From Allostella vacuolata (GTDB lineage: Bacteria; Pseudomonadota; Alphaproteobacteria; ATCC43930; Allostellaceae), in assembly GCA_006739055.1 (NCBI GenBank), contig AP019702.1:1825001-1889000 (forward strand): a DNA stretch of 64,000 nucleotides, given 5' to 3'. Shown in pieces: positions 1 to 8,883 of this stretch. The notes under the pieces were generated by a model. That model worked only from the letters and a program-made list of their open reading frames with translations, ran no database searches and was not told the DNA's origin. The stretch's first letter is position 1; each line of letters begins with the position of its first letter. The position numbers and the translations under genes were made by a program.

Positions 1-757
1 TGCCCCCGTCGAACTCCATGTCGATGGCCATGCCCTCGTTCTTCAGCGCCAGCACCCGGCCGTCGAACAGCCATCCCATCACCGCGTCGCCGCTGCGGAA
101 GGCGTTGACCGCCTGGTCGGCGTTCTTCCACCACACCGTCACATGCGGCTTGATCCGGTCCATCGCCTTGAAGGCCCGGTCGAGGTCCATCGGGAAGAGC
201 TTGTCCTTCGGCACGCCGTCCGCCAGCAGGGCCGGGATCAGCACCTCCCAGGGATAGCCGATGTTGGGCAGGGTGCGCGGGCCGGGGAACGCCTTCTGGT
301 CCCAGAAGTCGGCCCAGCTCGCCGGCTTGCGGCCGCCGAACTCCTTGGTCATGTAGGTGAGCACCCCGCCGCCCAGCGTGCGCACGACCGAGTTCCTGCG
401 GCAGGCATTGGGGATGCCGTGCCGGGCGGCGTTCGGGATGCGCGCGCAGTCGATCGGCAGGAAGTCGTCGGCCATGGAGATCGTGGTGATCGGGTGGCTG
501 GTGACGATGTCCCAGGTGACGGCGTTCATCTCGCCCATCGCCTTGACCTTGGCGTTCTGCTCGCCGAACGTCGACGGTACTGCCGTCACGCGCACGCCGG
601 TCTTCTCCGAGAAGGGCTGGTAGAAGCTGGAGCGCAGCGAGCGCTCGAACTGGCCGCCGGCGGCGACGACCACCAACTCCTTTTCGAGCGTCTGGGCGCC
701 GGCCGGGACTCCGGTCGCGGCGAGGGCGATCGAGATCGCCAGGATGGGCTTCCGCAT
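1..757 (-). CDS. ABC transporter substrate-binding protein, spermidine/putrescine (PotD) type, 3' end cut by window
   Basis: Periplasmic solute-binding protein of an ABC importer. The reading frame is open from the ATG at 757 to the window edge, so the C terminus is missing. An N-terminal signal peptide is visible (MRKPILAISIALAATGVPAGA, likely cleaved before QTLEK), followed by the extracellular-solute-binding fold typical of PotD/AfuA-like proteins (VVVAAGGQFERS, TWDIVTSHP, FPGPRTLPNIGYPWEVLIPALL, VMGWLFDGRVLALKNEGM). A strong ribosome site (GAGGAGGTCC) precedes the ATG. It is the last gene of the minus-strand cluster ATPase, permease, permease, binding protein, lying 52 bases after the second permease. 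The hydantoinase genes upstream suggest a cyclic amide, amino-acid derivative or polyamine-like ligand, but the substrate cannot be read from sequence. Confidence 0.85.
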   Translation of the reverse strand, partial: MRKPILAISIALAATGVPAGAQTLEKELVVVAAGGQFERSLRSSFYQPFSEKTGVRVTAVPSTFGEQNAKVKAMGEMNAVTWDIVTSHPITTISMADDFLPIDCARIPNAARHGIPNACRRNSVVRTLGGGVLTYMTKEFGGRKPASWADFWDQKAFPGPRTLPNIGYPWEVLIPALLADGVPKDKLFPMDLDRAFKAMDRIKPHVTVWWKNADQAVNAFRSGDAVMGWLFDGRVLALKNEGMAIDMEFDGG

Positions 758-809
758 TTCGGACCTCCTCGTTGTTCGTCTGCGGGCGGCCGCCAATGGC
801 GGGACCGCC

Positions 810-1604
810 TCATTTGCTCACCTGTGCCGCCGCCGATCGCCCGAGCCACATGAGGGCGATCGTCACGACGACGATGACGGTCGATGCCGCCGCGATGATC
901 GGCGACAGGTTCATGTCGATGTCCTCGAACATCTTCCGGGTGAGCGTCTTGTGGCGGTCGCCGGAGATGAAGAAGGCGACCACCGTCTCGTCGAACGACG
1001 AGAGGAAGGCGAAGACGGCGGCGGCGAAGATGCCGGGACGGATCAACGGCAGGGTGACGGCGAAGAAGGCGCGCGTCGGCGAGGCGCCGAGGTTCATCGC
1101 CGCCCGGTCGAGCGTCGGGTCGAGCCGGGCGAGCGAGGCCGAGACGACCAGGACCACGTAGGGGATTGCGAGTGCCGTGTGGATCAGCACGAACCCGGTG
1201 GTCGTCCCGGTCAGGCCGATCGGCGTGAACTGCAGGTAGACCGCGATCGCGACGACGACGTGCGGCACCAGCAGCGGCGCCAGCAGCAGGGCCCGGATCG
1301 CCTCTCGCCCGGGCAGGCGGCCGCGCTCCAGGGCGACGGCGGTCATCGTGCCCAGCACCGTCGCCGCCAGCATGGTCAGGGCCGCGATCTGCAGCGAGAA
1401 GACGGTCGCCGCCATCCATTCCGGGTCGGCCAGATATTCCCGGTACCAGCGCAGCGAGAAGTCGCGCGGCGGGAAGCGGATGAAGTGCACGGAATCGAAC
1501 GAGACCGGCACCATGATCAGGGTCGGCAGCAGCAGGAAGGCCAGCACGGCCAGCCCGAACAGGCGCAGCGGCAGGTCGCCGGCGCGGATGCGCAGGCTAG
1601 GCAT
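810..1604 (-). CDS. ABC transporter permease, PotC-like
   Basis: Inner-membrane permease of 264 aa with about six hydrophobic segments, the first at residues 15-35 (LFGLAVLAFLLLPTLIMVPV). The cytoplasmic EAA loop that contacts the ATPase reads MNLGASPTRAFFAVTLPLIRPGI, around residue 170. Length and layout fit PotC, the second permease of spermidine/putrescine importers. The ATG at 1604 overlaps the stop of the upstream permease by 8 bases, so the two are probably translationally coupled and form a heterodimeric channel. Family assignment is firm; the transported compound is unknown. Confidence 0.9.
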   Translation of the reverse strand: MPSLRIRAGDLPLRLFGLAVLAFLLLPTLIMVPVSFDSVHFIRFPPRDFSLRWYREYLADPEWMAATVFSLQIAALTMLAATVLGTMTAVALERGRLPGREAIRALLLAPLLVPHVVVAIAVYLQFTPIGLTGTTTGFVLIHTALAIPYVVLVVSASLARLDPTLDRAAMNLGASPTRAFFAVTLPLIRPGIFAAAVFAFLSSFDETVVAFFISGDRHKTLTRKMFEDIDMNLSPIIAAASTVIVVVTIALMWLGRSAAAQVSK

Positions 1605-2520
1605 GGGCGGCCGCCCGCTCGACGCCGAGCAGCTTGCGGAAGGCGAAGGTGATGGCGAGCGACAATGCCAGAAGGACGAACGAGATGGCGCCCGCGAAGG
1701 GCCAGTTCAGCATCTCGGTCGCCTGCTGCGAGATCAGGGTCGCGATCATCAGCGTGCGCGGCCCGCCGAGCAGCGCGGGCGTGATGTAGAAGCCGAGCGA
1801 CAGGACGAAGACCATCAGGCAGCCGGCGAAGATGCCGGGCAGGCTGAGCGGCAGGGTGACGTGGACGAAGCCGCGCCAGGGGCTGGCGCCCAGGTTGAGC
1901 GCGGCCTTTCCCAGGTCCGGGGAGATGTTCTTCAGCGAGGACACCAGCGGCAGGATCATGAAGGGCAGCAGCACGTGGCTCATCGCCACCAGCACCGTCG
2001 TCTCGCTGTAGAGCAGCGCCAGGGAGCGGTCGATGAAGCCCCACTCCTTGAGCCAGCTGTTGACGATGCCGTTGCGCTGCAGCAGCAGGATCCAGCCGTA
2101 GGAGCGCACCAGGACGCTGGTCCACAAGGGGATGAGCACGCAGAGCGTGACGAAGGCCGCGACGCCGGCCCGCGCGCGGGCGATCCACAGCGCGATCGGG
2201 TAGCCGAGCACCAGCGCCAGCACGGTGACCCCGGCGGATATCCACAGGGTGCGCAGGATGATGCGCAGATAGAGCGGCTCGTCGATCAGCCGGGCGTAGT
2301 GGGCCAGCGTCCAGGTCGGCTCGGAGACGCTGCGGAAGAGCAGCGCGGCGACCGGCAGGAAGAAGGCCCAGCCGAGCAGCAGCAGGGCCGGGGACACCAG
2401 CAGCAGCGAGGCGCGACGCGACAGGCGGTCGCGCGACACCGGTGCCGCGGTCGCCGGCGCGGCGCGGGCCGTCCGCAGCCAGGGCCGGCGGCGCAGCGCG
2501 GGGGCGGCCGCGTCGGTCAC
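1597..2520 (-). CDS. ABC transporter permease, PotB-like
   Basis: Inner-membrane permease of 307 aa. I chose the GTG at 2520 because its GTG overlaps the TGA of the upstream ATPase (GTGA). A longer frame reaches further upstream, but only by reading antisense through the ATPase gene. A basic, proline-rich cytoplasmic N terminus of about 35 residues precedes the first membrane segment (ASLLLVSPALLLLGWAFFLP). The EAA loop (LNLGASPWRGFVHVTLPLSLPGI) lies near residue 210. It pairs with the PotC-like permease immediately downstream. Confidence 0.9.
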   Translation of the reverse strand: MTDAAAPALRRRPWLRTARAAPATAAPVSRDRLSRRASLLLVSPALLLLGWAFFLPVAALLFRSVSEPTWTLAHYARLIDEPLYLRIILRTLWISAGVTVLALVLGYPIALWIARARAGVAAFVTLCVLIPLWTSVLVRSYGWILLLQRNGIVNSWLKEWGFIDRSLALLYSETTVLVAMSHVLLPFMILPLVSSLKNISPDLGKAALNLGASPWRGFVHVTLPLSLPGIFAGCLMVFVLSLGFYITPALLGGPRTLMIATLISQQATEMLNWPFAGAISFVLLALSLAITFAFRKLLGVERAAAHA

Positions 2521-3632
2521 GGCAGGCCGTCCGCGAAGACGTGGGCGTCGACCGCGCTCCAGCCGACGGCGACGCGGTCGCCCGGCCGCAACTCGGCCAC
2601 GGCGGAGCGGGCATCGGCCGCCGCCTGCACGGTCGTGCCGTCGGCGATGTCGATGACGACGGTCAGGCTCGCGCCGTTGAAGACCTGCTGGCGGATGCGG
2701 CCCGGGATGCCGGCCGTGCCGGCCTCCTCCCGGCTGACCATCAGGCGCTCCGGCCGCACCGCGACCTGGACCGGCGAGCCTGGCTGCGCCACCGCCCCGG
2801 CGGCGGGCTGGGCGGCCATGCCGATCCCGCCGACCGAGATGCGGCAACCCTCGCCGGTCGCATGGTCCAGCCGGCCGCGGAAGAAGTTCATGTTGCCGAG
2901 GAAGTCGGCGACGAAGACGCTGTCCGGCCCCTCGTAGAGGGCGCGCGGCGAGCCCACCTGCTCGACCCGGCCTTCGCTCATCACCGCGACCCGGTCGGAC
3001 ATGGTCAGCGCCTCCTCCTGGTCGTGGGTGACGAAGATCACCGTGGCGCCCAGGCGCTGCTGCAGCTCCTTGATCTCGAGCTGCATCTGCTGGCGCAGCT
3101 TCTTGTCGAGCGCGCCCAGCGGCTCGTCCATCAGGATGACCTGGGGGTCGAAGACGAGCGCGCGGGCGAGCGCGACGCGCTGCTGCTGCCCGCCCGAAAG
3201 CTGGGCCGGAAAGCGGTCGGCATGGTCCGGAAGTTTGACCATGTCGAGGGCGAGCCGCGCGCGCCGGTCGCGCTCGGCCCGGGACACCCCGCGCATCCGC
3301 AGTGGAAAGGCGATGTTCTGGGCCGCGGTCAGGTGCGGGAAGAGGGCGTATTTCTGGAACACCATGCCGATGTCCCGCTTGTGCGGCGGCACGTGGGTGA
3401 TGTCGCGCCCGCCGACGACGAAGCGGCCGCCGGTCGGCTCGTCGAACCCCGCGATCATCATCAGCAGGGTCGTCTTGCCGGATCCGGACGGGCCGACCAG
3501 CGACAGGAACTCCCCGGCCCGCACCGACAGCGTCACGCCGTCGACGGCCCGGACCGGGCCGAAGTGCTTCGAGACGTCCTCGATCGCCACGGCAACCCCG
3601 CGCGTCGCGGCTTCGGTCGGTAGGGGGCTCAT
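2517..3632 (-). CDS. ABC transporter ATP-binding protein, PotA-like
   Basis: ATPase of 371 aa that drives the importer encoded downstream. Walker A is GPSGSGKT (residues about 49-56), the Q-loop region is MVFQKYALFPHL, the signature is LSGGQQQRVALARAL, Walker B is VILMDEPLGALD and the switch is FVTHDQEEAL. The C-terminal third (from about residue 245) is a TOBE/MOP-type regulatory domain (VQVAVRPERLMVS, VAVGWSAVDAHVF), as in PotA and FbpC. This is the first gene of the transporter block; it starts 75 bases after hyuB on the same strand, so it may share the hyuAB transcript. The stop overlaps the next start in GTGA. Confidence 0.93.
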   Translation of the reverse strand: MSPLPTEAATRGVAVAIEDVSKHFGPVRAVDGVTLSVRAGEFLSLVGPSGSGKTTLLMMIAGFDEPTGGRFVVGGRDITHVPPHKRDIGMVFQKYALFPHLTAAQNIAFPLRMRGVSRAERDRRARLALDMVKLPDHADRFPAQLSGGQQQRVALARALVFDPQVILMDEPLGALDKKLRQQMQLEIKELQQRLGATVIFVTHDQEEALTMSDRVAVMSEGRVEQVGSPRALYEGPDSVFVADFLGNMNFFRGRLDHATGEGCRISVGGIGMAAQPAAGAVAQPGSPVQVAVRPERLMVSREEAGTAGIPGRIRQQVFNGASLTVVIDIADGTTVQAAADARSAVAELRPGDRVAVGWSAVDAHVFADGLP

Positions 3633-3707
3633 CCTCGGCGTTCCCGGTTCCTCGTTTCAGCGATGGCGCGTCGTGCTGGCCAATCGATCAGGGGCTGCGA
3701 GCAATCA

Positions 3708-5705
3708 TCATGCCGCCCGCCGCCTGCCGCGGAGCGCGGGGTAGCCCTCGCGGATGCGCTCGAAGGCGGCATGGACCGCGCCGCCATTGCCGCGCGCCAT
3801 CCCTGGGTCGCTCGCCAGCTCGGCAAACAGCCGCTTCTTGATGAAGGCGCGCCAGTTGACCGGCAGCCCGTCCAGGATCGCGGTCATGGCGTCGTAGTTG
3901 GCCCGCGTCCAATGCGCCTCGTAGGCGTCGCGGAAGGCGCCGAAGTCGAAATGCCTGCCGGCCGGCACCGGCGCTGCGGCCGTGCGCAGCGCCTGGGTCG
4001 CCTCCGTGTCGACCGCGTCGCCGGCGATCGCCACGCCGTAGTCGTCGCGTGCCGACGCGGGCGAGACGAAGCCGCAGCGCACGTCGGTCAGCACCGCTTC
4101 GACGTCGCGGGTGAAGGGGTCGCCGTAGCCGCCGGCACCCGAGGAGACGATGCGGATGACGTCGCCCGGGTCGCAGGTCAGGATGTCGCGGCTGCCCAGC
4201 TCGACCGGCTTGTCGCCGTCCGGGTTGAGCGTGAAGTGCGACGGCTTGCCGGCGCGCCCGCCCAGCACCCCGAAGGGCTGGAACTTGCAGCGGTCGCGGT
4301 TGCGCGCGGTGATGCGCGACTGCGGCGAGAACACCATGAACTCCATCACCTGGGCGAGGCCGCCGCGGAAGCGCCCGGGGCCGCCGGTGTCCGGCTCCAG
4401 GCCGTAGCGGAGCACCTGGATCGGCACCTCCGCCTCGGTGATCTCGATCGGCGAGTTCTTGAGGAAGGTGGCGTCGCCGCCCGATCCGTTGGAGCCGTCG
4501 CGGAAGGGCAGGGCGCCGCCGCCGCCCATGATCGGGTTGATCGCCGCGATGATCCGCTCGCCCGTCTCGTTGTCGGTCGTCATGACGTTCATGATCGACG
4601 ACGCGCCCGACGACGCCGCCGGCATGCGGTCGGGCAGGGCCAGGCTGAAGGCGCCGAAGATCGCGGTGCGGATGCGGTTGCAGGTCAGGCTGCGCATGCC
4701 GACCGCGGCCGGGAAGCGCGGATTGAGGATCGAGCCGTCGGGGCAGATGCAGGTGAAGGGCCGGCACATCCCGCCATTGATGAGGATGCGCGGGTTCAGC
4801 GTGCACAGCGTGTAGTAGACGGCCACCAGCAGCAGGGTGTGGCGCGGGTGGCCGCCCGTGGGCACGTTGTTGCTGGCGTCGAGCTGCGGGTCGCTGCCGG
4901 AGAAGTCCAGCGTCGCGGTGTCGCCGGCGACCGTCAGGGCCAGCGCGATGCGGATCGGGTTGCCGTTGTCGCCGTCCTCGTCGATGTAGTCGGCATAGCG
5001 GTAGGTGCCGTCCGGCACCGCGCGCAGGAACTCCCGCGTCTGCCGCTCGGCGACATCGAGCAGGCCGGCGAGCCCGGCCTTGAAGGTCTCGACGCCGAAC
5101 TTGCGGATCATCTCGTGGATGCGCCGCTCGCCGGTGTTCATGGCGCCGACCAGGGCCTTGGTGTCGCCCCAGTTCTGCTCGGGCGCGCGCACGTTCAGCA
5201 TCATGATGCCGAGCAGCTCCTCGTTGAGGACGCCGGCGCGGTAGAGCTTGCAGGGTGGGACGCGGATGCCCTCCTGATGGACCTCGACCAGGGTGCGCGA
5301 CAGGCTGGCCGGGACGGCGCCGCCGATGTCGGTGTTGTGGATGTGGCCGACGGTGAAGCAGACCAGCTCGCCTTCCCAGAAGATCGGCTTCCACACATGC
5401 AGGTCGGGCGCATGGGTGCAGACATAGCCGCTGTAGGGATCGTTGGTGCAGCACACGTCCCCCTCCTCGTAGGAGGGGATCAGGTCGATGGCCTTCTTGT
5501 AGTCGAGCCCGATGAGCCAGGTGGCACCCAGGTCGCGCGGCACCGCTGCCGTCTCGCCGCCGACCGTGGTGATGCCGACGGTGAAGTCCTCCGTCTCCTT
5601 CACGAAGGTCGAGTGGGCGGTGCGGTAGAGCGTGTAGGCCATGCTCTCCGCGGTCGCCCGGCAGTAGTTCGCGAAGATCTCCTGGGTGATCGGATCGATC
5701 GCCAT
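3708..5705 (-). CDS. hydantoinase B / 5-oxoprolinase beta-type subunit
   Basis: Protein of 665 aa of the HyuB family, the partner of HyuA in ATP-dependent ring opening of 5-oxoproline, hydantoins or related cyclic amides. The start ATG at 5705 gives the canonical N terminus MAIDPITQEIFANYCRATAESM and has a GGAG-type site (TGAGGAGCG). Family landmarks are present: ERSMAYTLYRTAHSTF-like text near residue 20, DLGATWLIGLD, GDVCCTNDPYSG, FTVGHIHNTDIGGAVP, GGHPRHTLLL and the glycine-rich GAGGYGDP. A longer frame upstream to about 6098 is only antisense shadow within hyuA. It is 14 bases downstream of hyuA. Confidence 0.92.
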   Translation of the reverse strand: MAIDPITQEIFANYCRATAESMAYTLYRTAHSTFVKETEDFTVGITTVGGETAAVPRDLGATWLIGLDYKKAIDLIPSYEEGDVCCTNDPYSGYVCTHAPDLHVWKPIFWEGELVCFTVGHIHNTDIGGAVPASLSRTLVEVHQEGIRVPPCKLYRAGVLNEELLGIMMLNVRAPEQNWGDTKALVGAMNTGERRIHEMIRKFGVETFKAGLAGLLDVAERQTREFLRAVPDGTYRYADYIDEDGDNGNPIRIALALTVAGDTATLDFSGSDPQLDASNNVPTGGHPRHTLLLVAVYYTLCTLNPRILINGGMCRPFTCICPDGSILNPRFPAAVGMRSLTCNRIRTAIFGAFSLALPDRMPAASSGASSIMNVMTTDNETGERIIAAINPIMGGGGALPFRDGSNGSGGDATFLKNSPIEITEAEVPIQVLRYGLEPDTGGPGRFRGGLAQVMEFMVFSPQSRITARNRDRCKFQPFGVLGGRAGKPSHFTLNPDGDKPVELGSRDILTCDPGDVIRIVSSGAGGYGDPFTRDVEAVLTDVRCGFVSPASARDDYGVAIAGDAVDTEATQALRTAAAPVPAGRHFDFGAFRDAYEAHWTRANYDAMTAILDGLPVNWRAFIKKRLFAELASDPGMARGNGGAVHAAFERIREGYPALRGRRRAA

Positions 5706-5719
5706 GTCGCTTGCGCTCC

Positions 5720-7777
5720 TCAGGCCTGACGGGTGAGCACGAGACCGCCCTGCGCATCCACCTCGCCGGCGAAGCCGCCGGGGATGCAGGTCGTGGTGTC
5801 GCTCTGGACGACGATCGCGGGGCCGGTCAGCCGGTGGCCGGCCTGCATGTCGGCGCGGTCGTAGACGGCGGCCCGGCACGGTCGGCCGTCCAGGCGCACT
5901 TCCACCTCCTGGCGCGGCGCGAGCGGGCCGGTCGCGGGCGGCAGCGGCTCGAAATCGGGCTTGGGCGTCTGGCCGACGATGACCAGCCTGGCGTTGATGA
6001 TGCGGCAGGGCGCCTCGGCGTCGCTGATGCCGTAGATGGCATCGTGCTCGCGGTGGAAGGCGGCGGTGATCGCCGCCAGGTCGCCGGCGGCGATCCACCC
6101 GGCCTCAAGCGGCACCTCGATCTCGAAGGACTGGCCCTTGTAGCTCATGTCGGCCGAGCAGACGACGCGGTAGTCCGCGCCGACGCCGAGCCGTTCCTCG
6201 ATCCAGGCGCGGCCGGCGGCCTCCAGCTCGGCAAAGGTCGCCTGGACGATCCCGATCGTGCGCTCGTCCAGCGCGACATAGAGGGTGCGGACGAGGTCGT
6301 TCTTCATGTCCGCCACCAGGCCGCCCATGGCGCTCAGCACGCCCGGCGTCAGGGGCACGAAGACGCGGTCGATGCCGAGCTCGCGGGCGAGGAAGCAGGC
6401 CATCATCGGCCCGGCGCCGCCGAAGGCGAGCAGGGACAGGTCGCGCGGGTCGGTGCCGTACTTGGCCAGGATCTTGTTGACCTCGGCATACATGCCGGAG
6501 ACGGCGATGCGGATGATCGCCTCGGCCGTGTCCTCGACGCCGAGGCCGAGCTTCTGGCCGAGCTCGCCCACCGCCAGGCGAGCCCGGTCGGGATGCAGAC
6601 GGACGGCGCTATAGCCGAGCGTGCCCTGGCCCAGCAGGCCGCAGGCGGCGAAGGCGTCGGTGACCGTGGGCCGCTCGCCGCCGCGGCCGAAGCAGGCCGG
6701 GCCCGGCGTGGAGCCGGCGCTCTCCGGCCCGACCTTGAGAGTGCCCAGCGCGTCGACGGTGGCGATCGAGCCGCCGCCCGCGCCGATCGAGCTGACCGAA
6801 ACGGACGGGATGTAGAGCGGGAAGTCGCCGATCAGCTCGCCCATGCCGTACTTCGGCTCGCCGCCGAGGACGAGGGCGACGTCGGCGCTGGTGCCGCCGA
6901 TGTCGAGGGTCAGGGCGTCGCGGATGCCGGCCGCGCGCGCGGCATGGGCCGCGCCCATGACGCCGGACGCGGTGCCCGACAGCACCATGTTGACGCACGC
7001 GACCTTGGCGTCGCTGGCGCGCATGACGCCGCCGTTGGTCTTGGTGATCAGCGGGTCGGCGGCGACGCCGGCCTCGCGGAGCGCCGCCTGCAGGGCGGTG
7101 ATGTAGTGGGCGATCCTGGGCTGGATGTAGCCGTTGATGACCGTCGTCACCGTCCGCTCGTACTCGCGGATGACCGGCCACACCTCGCTCGAGCAGGTGA
7201 CCGGCAGGTCGGGGGCCAGTTCCTGCACGATCGCCTTCACCGCCCGCTCGTGGGCGGGGTTGCGGAAGGCGTTGAGCAGGCAGATCGCCACCGCCTCCGC
7301 CCCCTTGGCGCGGGCGCCGCGCACCGCCTCGACGACGCTGTCGCGATCGAGGGCGGTCTCGACGCTGCCGTCGGACAGGATGCGGCCGGTGATCGGGAAG
7401 ACGAGGTCCTTGCGCACCAGCGGGGTCGGGCGGATCGAGTAGAGGCTCCAGGCCTCCGGCATGCGCAGCCGCGCCAACTCCAGGACGTCGGTGAAGTTGC
7501 GGGTCGCCAGCAACGCCACCCGCGCCCCGTTGCGCTGGATGACCGTGTTCACGCCCACGGTCGAGCCGTGGGTGAAGAAGGTGACCTGCGACGGGCGGAT
7601 GCCGTAGCGCTGCTCCAGCTCGGCCAGGCCGGTCGTGACCTCCGAGCCCGGCCGGTCGGGGCGCGACAGCACCTTCAGCGTGCGGATGCCCCGCCCGACC
7701 TCGTCGAAGACGCAGAAGTCGGTGAAGGTCCCGCCGATATCGACCCCAACCCGATAGGTCGCTTCCGCTGCTTGCAT
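5720..7777 (-). CDS. hydantoinase A / 5-oxoprolinase alpha-type subunit
   Basis: HyuA-type subunit of 685 aa with an ASKHA (actin-like ATPase) fold that phosphorylates the cyclic amide before ring opening. The phosphate-1 loop is VGVDIGGTFTDFCVFDE (residues about 10-26), then the hydantoinase N-terminal domain, a second ATP loop LTLDIGGTSADVALV, GAGGGSIATVD, and the conserved LLAFGGAGPM. I prefer the ATG at 7777, which places DIGGT a dozen residues from the N terminus as is usual. An in-frame ATG at 7843 would add 22 residues, has little ribosome-site support and lies close to the putative operator. First gene of the minus-strand hyuA-hyuB-transporter group; divergent from the LysR gene. Confidence 0.92.
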   Translation of the reverse strand: MQAAEATYRVGVDIGGTFTDFCVFDEVGRGIRTLKVLSRPDRPGSEVTTGLAELEQRYGIRPSQVTFFTHGSTVGVNTVIQRNGARVALLATRNFTDVLELARLRMPEAWSLYSIRPTPLVRKDLVFPITGRILSDGSVETALDRDSVVEAVRGARAKGAEAVAICLLNAFRNPAHERAVKAIVQELAPDLPVTCSSEVWPVIREYERTVTTVINGYIQPRIAHYITALQAALREAGVAADPLITKTNGGVMRASDAKVACVNMVLSGTASGVMGAAHAARAAGIRDALTLDIGGTSADVALVLGGEPKYGMGELIGDFPLYIPSVSVSSIGAGGGSIATVDALGTLKVGPESAGSTPGPACFGRGGERPTVTDAFAACGLLGQGTLGYSAVRLHPDRARLAVGELGQKLGLGVEDTAEAIIRIAVSGMYAEVNKILAKYGTDPRDLSLLAFGGAGPMMACFLARELGIDRVFVPLTPGVLSAMGGLVADMKNDLVRTLYVALDERTIGIVQATFAELEAAGRAWIEERLGVGADYRVVCSADMSYKGQSFEIEVPLEAGWIAAGDLAAITAAFHREHDAIYGISDAEAPCRIINARLVIVGQTPKPDFEPLPPATGPLAPRQEVEVRLDGRPCRAAVYDRADMQAGHRLTGPAIVVQSDTTTCIPGGFAGEVDAQGGLVLTRQA

Positions 7778-7879
7778 GGTCTGCGCCTGCGCCGATTGCC
7801 GATTGCGGAAAAAAGCGTATCGGCCATCCCGGCCCAGAACCATTCTGCAAACTTCGCTATCAGATATGGCCAGATCGTT

Positions 7880-7900
7880 ATATGTTGTCGTTCAATATAT
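7880..7900. promoter_or_regulatory. imperfect AT-rich palindrome, putative LysR operator
   Basis: The arms ATATGTTG and CAATATAT flank a 5-base centre (TCGTT); the arms match at 7 of 8 positions. It lies in the 137-base region between the divergent hyuA and lysR genes, starting 35 bases before the lysR ATG, in an unusually AT-rich patch. LysR-type proteins usually bind such interrupted dyads (T-N11-A) near the divergent promoter they control. Binding by this regulator is inference. Part of the site (CGTTCAATAT) recurs upstream of the OYE gene at 9526-9535. Confidence 0.5.
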
Positions 7901-7914
7901 CGATCGAGGGTGCC

Positions 7915-8883
7915 ATGCAGGGGTTGCGACAGCTGCGGCTGATCCTGCGCATCGCGGAGACGGGGAGCCTGTCCCACGCCGCGGCTGCCGAGGGCATGGC
8001 CCAGCCGGCCATGAGCCGGCTGCTGCGCCAGGCGGAGGAGGAGCTGGGTGCGCGCCTGTTCTACCGGCACGGGCGCGGCGTCGCCCTGACCGACGGCGGC
8101 CGCCGCTTCGTCGCCCATGCGCGCGAGATCGTGCGCCACTACGAGGAGCTGTCGTCCGAGATCGACGAGCTGCGCAAGAACATCACCGGCGGGGCCACGG
8201 TCGGCATGCCGCCCGGCATCGCGCGCATGGTGATGGTGCCGCTCGTCCTGCGCTTCAAGCGCCTCTACCCGGCCGCCACGCTGCGCCTGCAGGAGAGCTT
8301 CACGGGCGATGCGCCGGAGCTGCTCGCCGCCGGCCGGCTCGACGTCGGCGCCTACTACCTGCGCGCGAGCGCGGCGGCCCAGCAGGGCGAGCCGATCCTG
8401 GTCGAGGACGCGCACGTCATCGGGCTTGCCGGCAACCCGGCGCTGGCGGGCGACGAGATCACGCTGACCCAGGCCGTCTCGCTGCCGCTCATCATGCCGA
8501 GCCGGGTCGGCGGCATCCGCGGCAACTTCAACGACGCGGTCGCCTCGCTCGGCCTCAGGCCCGAGATCCGGGTCGAGGTCGACGCGATCGATTCCATGCT
8601 GCATCTGGTCGACGAGGGCATCGGCTGCACCATCGTGCCGTTCTCGGTCGCCAAGGTCGGGGTCGAGCGCGGCATCTATCGCGCATCCCGCATCGTCCAG
8701 CCCCCCATCACCCGGCAGATCACGCTGGCCGGCTCGACCCACCACCCGCTGACACCGACCGCGCGTGAGGCGATCCGCATCTTCCGCGAACTGCTCATCG
8801 AGCTGGCGCCGAAGGCGCGCTGGACACGCTGGCAGCCCGCTATGGTCGACCCCGCCCGCGCCGCCGAAAAGGAGGACCTGTGA
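7915..8883 (+). CDS. LysR-family transcriptional regulator
   Basis: Regulator of 322 aa. The N-terminal winged helix-turn-helix covers residues 1-62 (LRQLRLILRIAETGSLSHAAAAEGMAQPAMSRLLRQAEEELGARLFYR), followed by a periplasmic-binding-protein-like effector domain (LDVGAYYLRA, VDAIDSMLHLVDEGIGCTIVPFS). The ATG at 7915 is preferred over one at 7882: it has a GAGGG site 6 bases upstream, and the 7882 codon lies inside the putative operator. Divergent orientation suggests that it controls the hyuAB-transporter genes and its own expression. Its stop overlaps the start of the XRE-cupin gene in GTGA. Confidence 0.93.
   Translation: MQGLRQLRLILRIAETGSLSHAAAAEGMAQPAMSRLLRQAEEELGARLFYRHGRGVALTDGGRRFVAHAREIVRHYEELSSEIDELRKNITGGATVGMPPGIARMVMVPLVLRFKRLYPAATLRLQESFTGDAPELLAAGRLDVGAYYLRASAAAQQGEPILVEDAHVIGLAGNPALAGDEITLTQAVSLPLIMPSRVGGIRGNFNDAVASLGLRPEIRVEVDAIDSMLHLVDEGIGCTIVPFSVAKVGVERGIYRASRIVQPPITRQITLAGSTHHPLTPTAREAIRIFRELLIELAPKARWTRWQPAMVDPARAAEKEDL

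Noticed and set aside
7778-7843. Longer hyuA start at 7843
   Set aside because: Would add 22 unconserved residues with a weak ribosome site and push the gene towards the operator; family alignment favours 7777.
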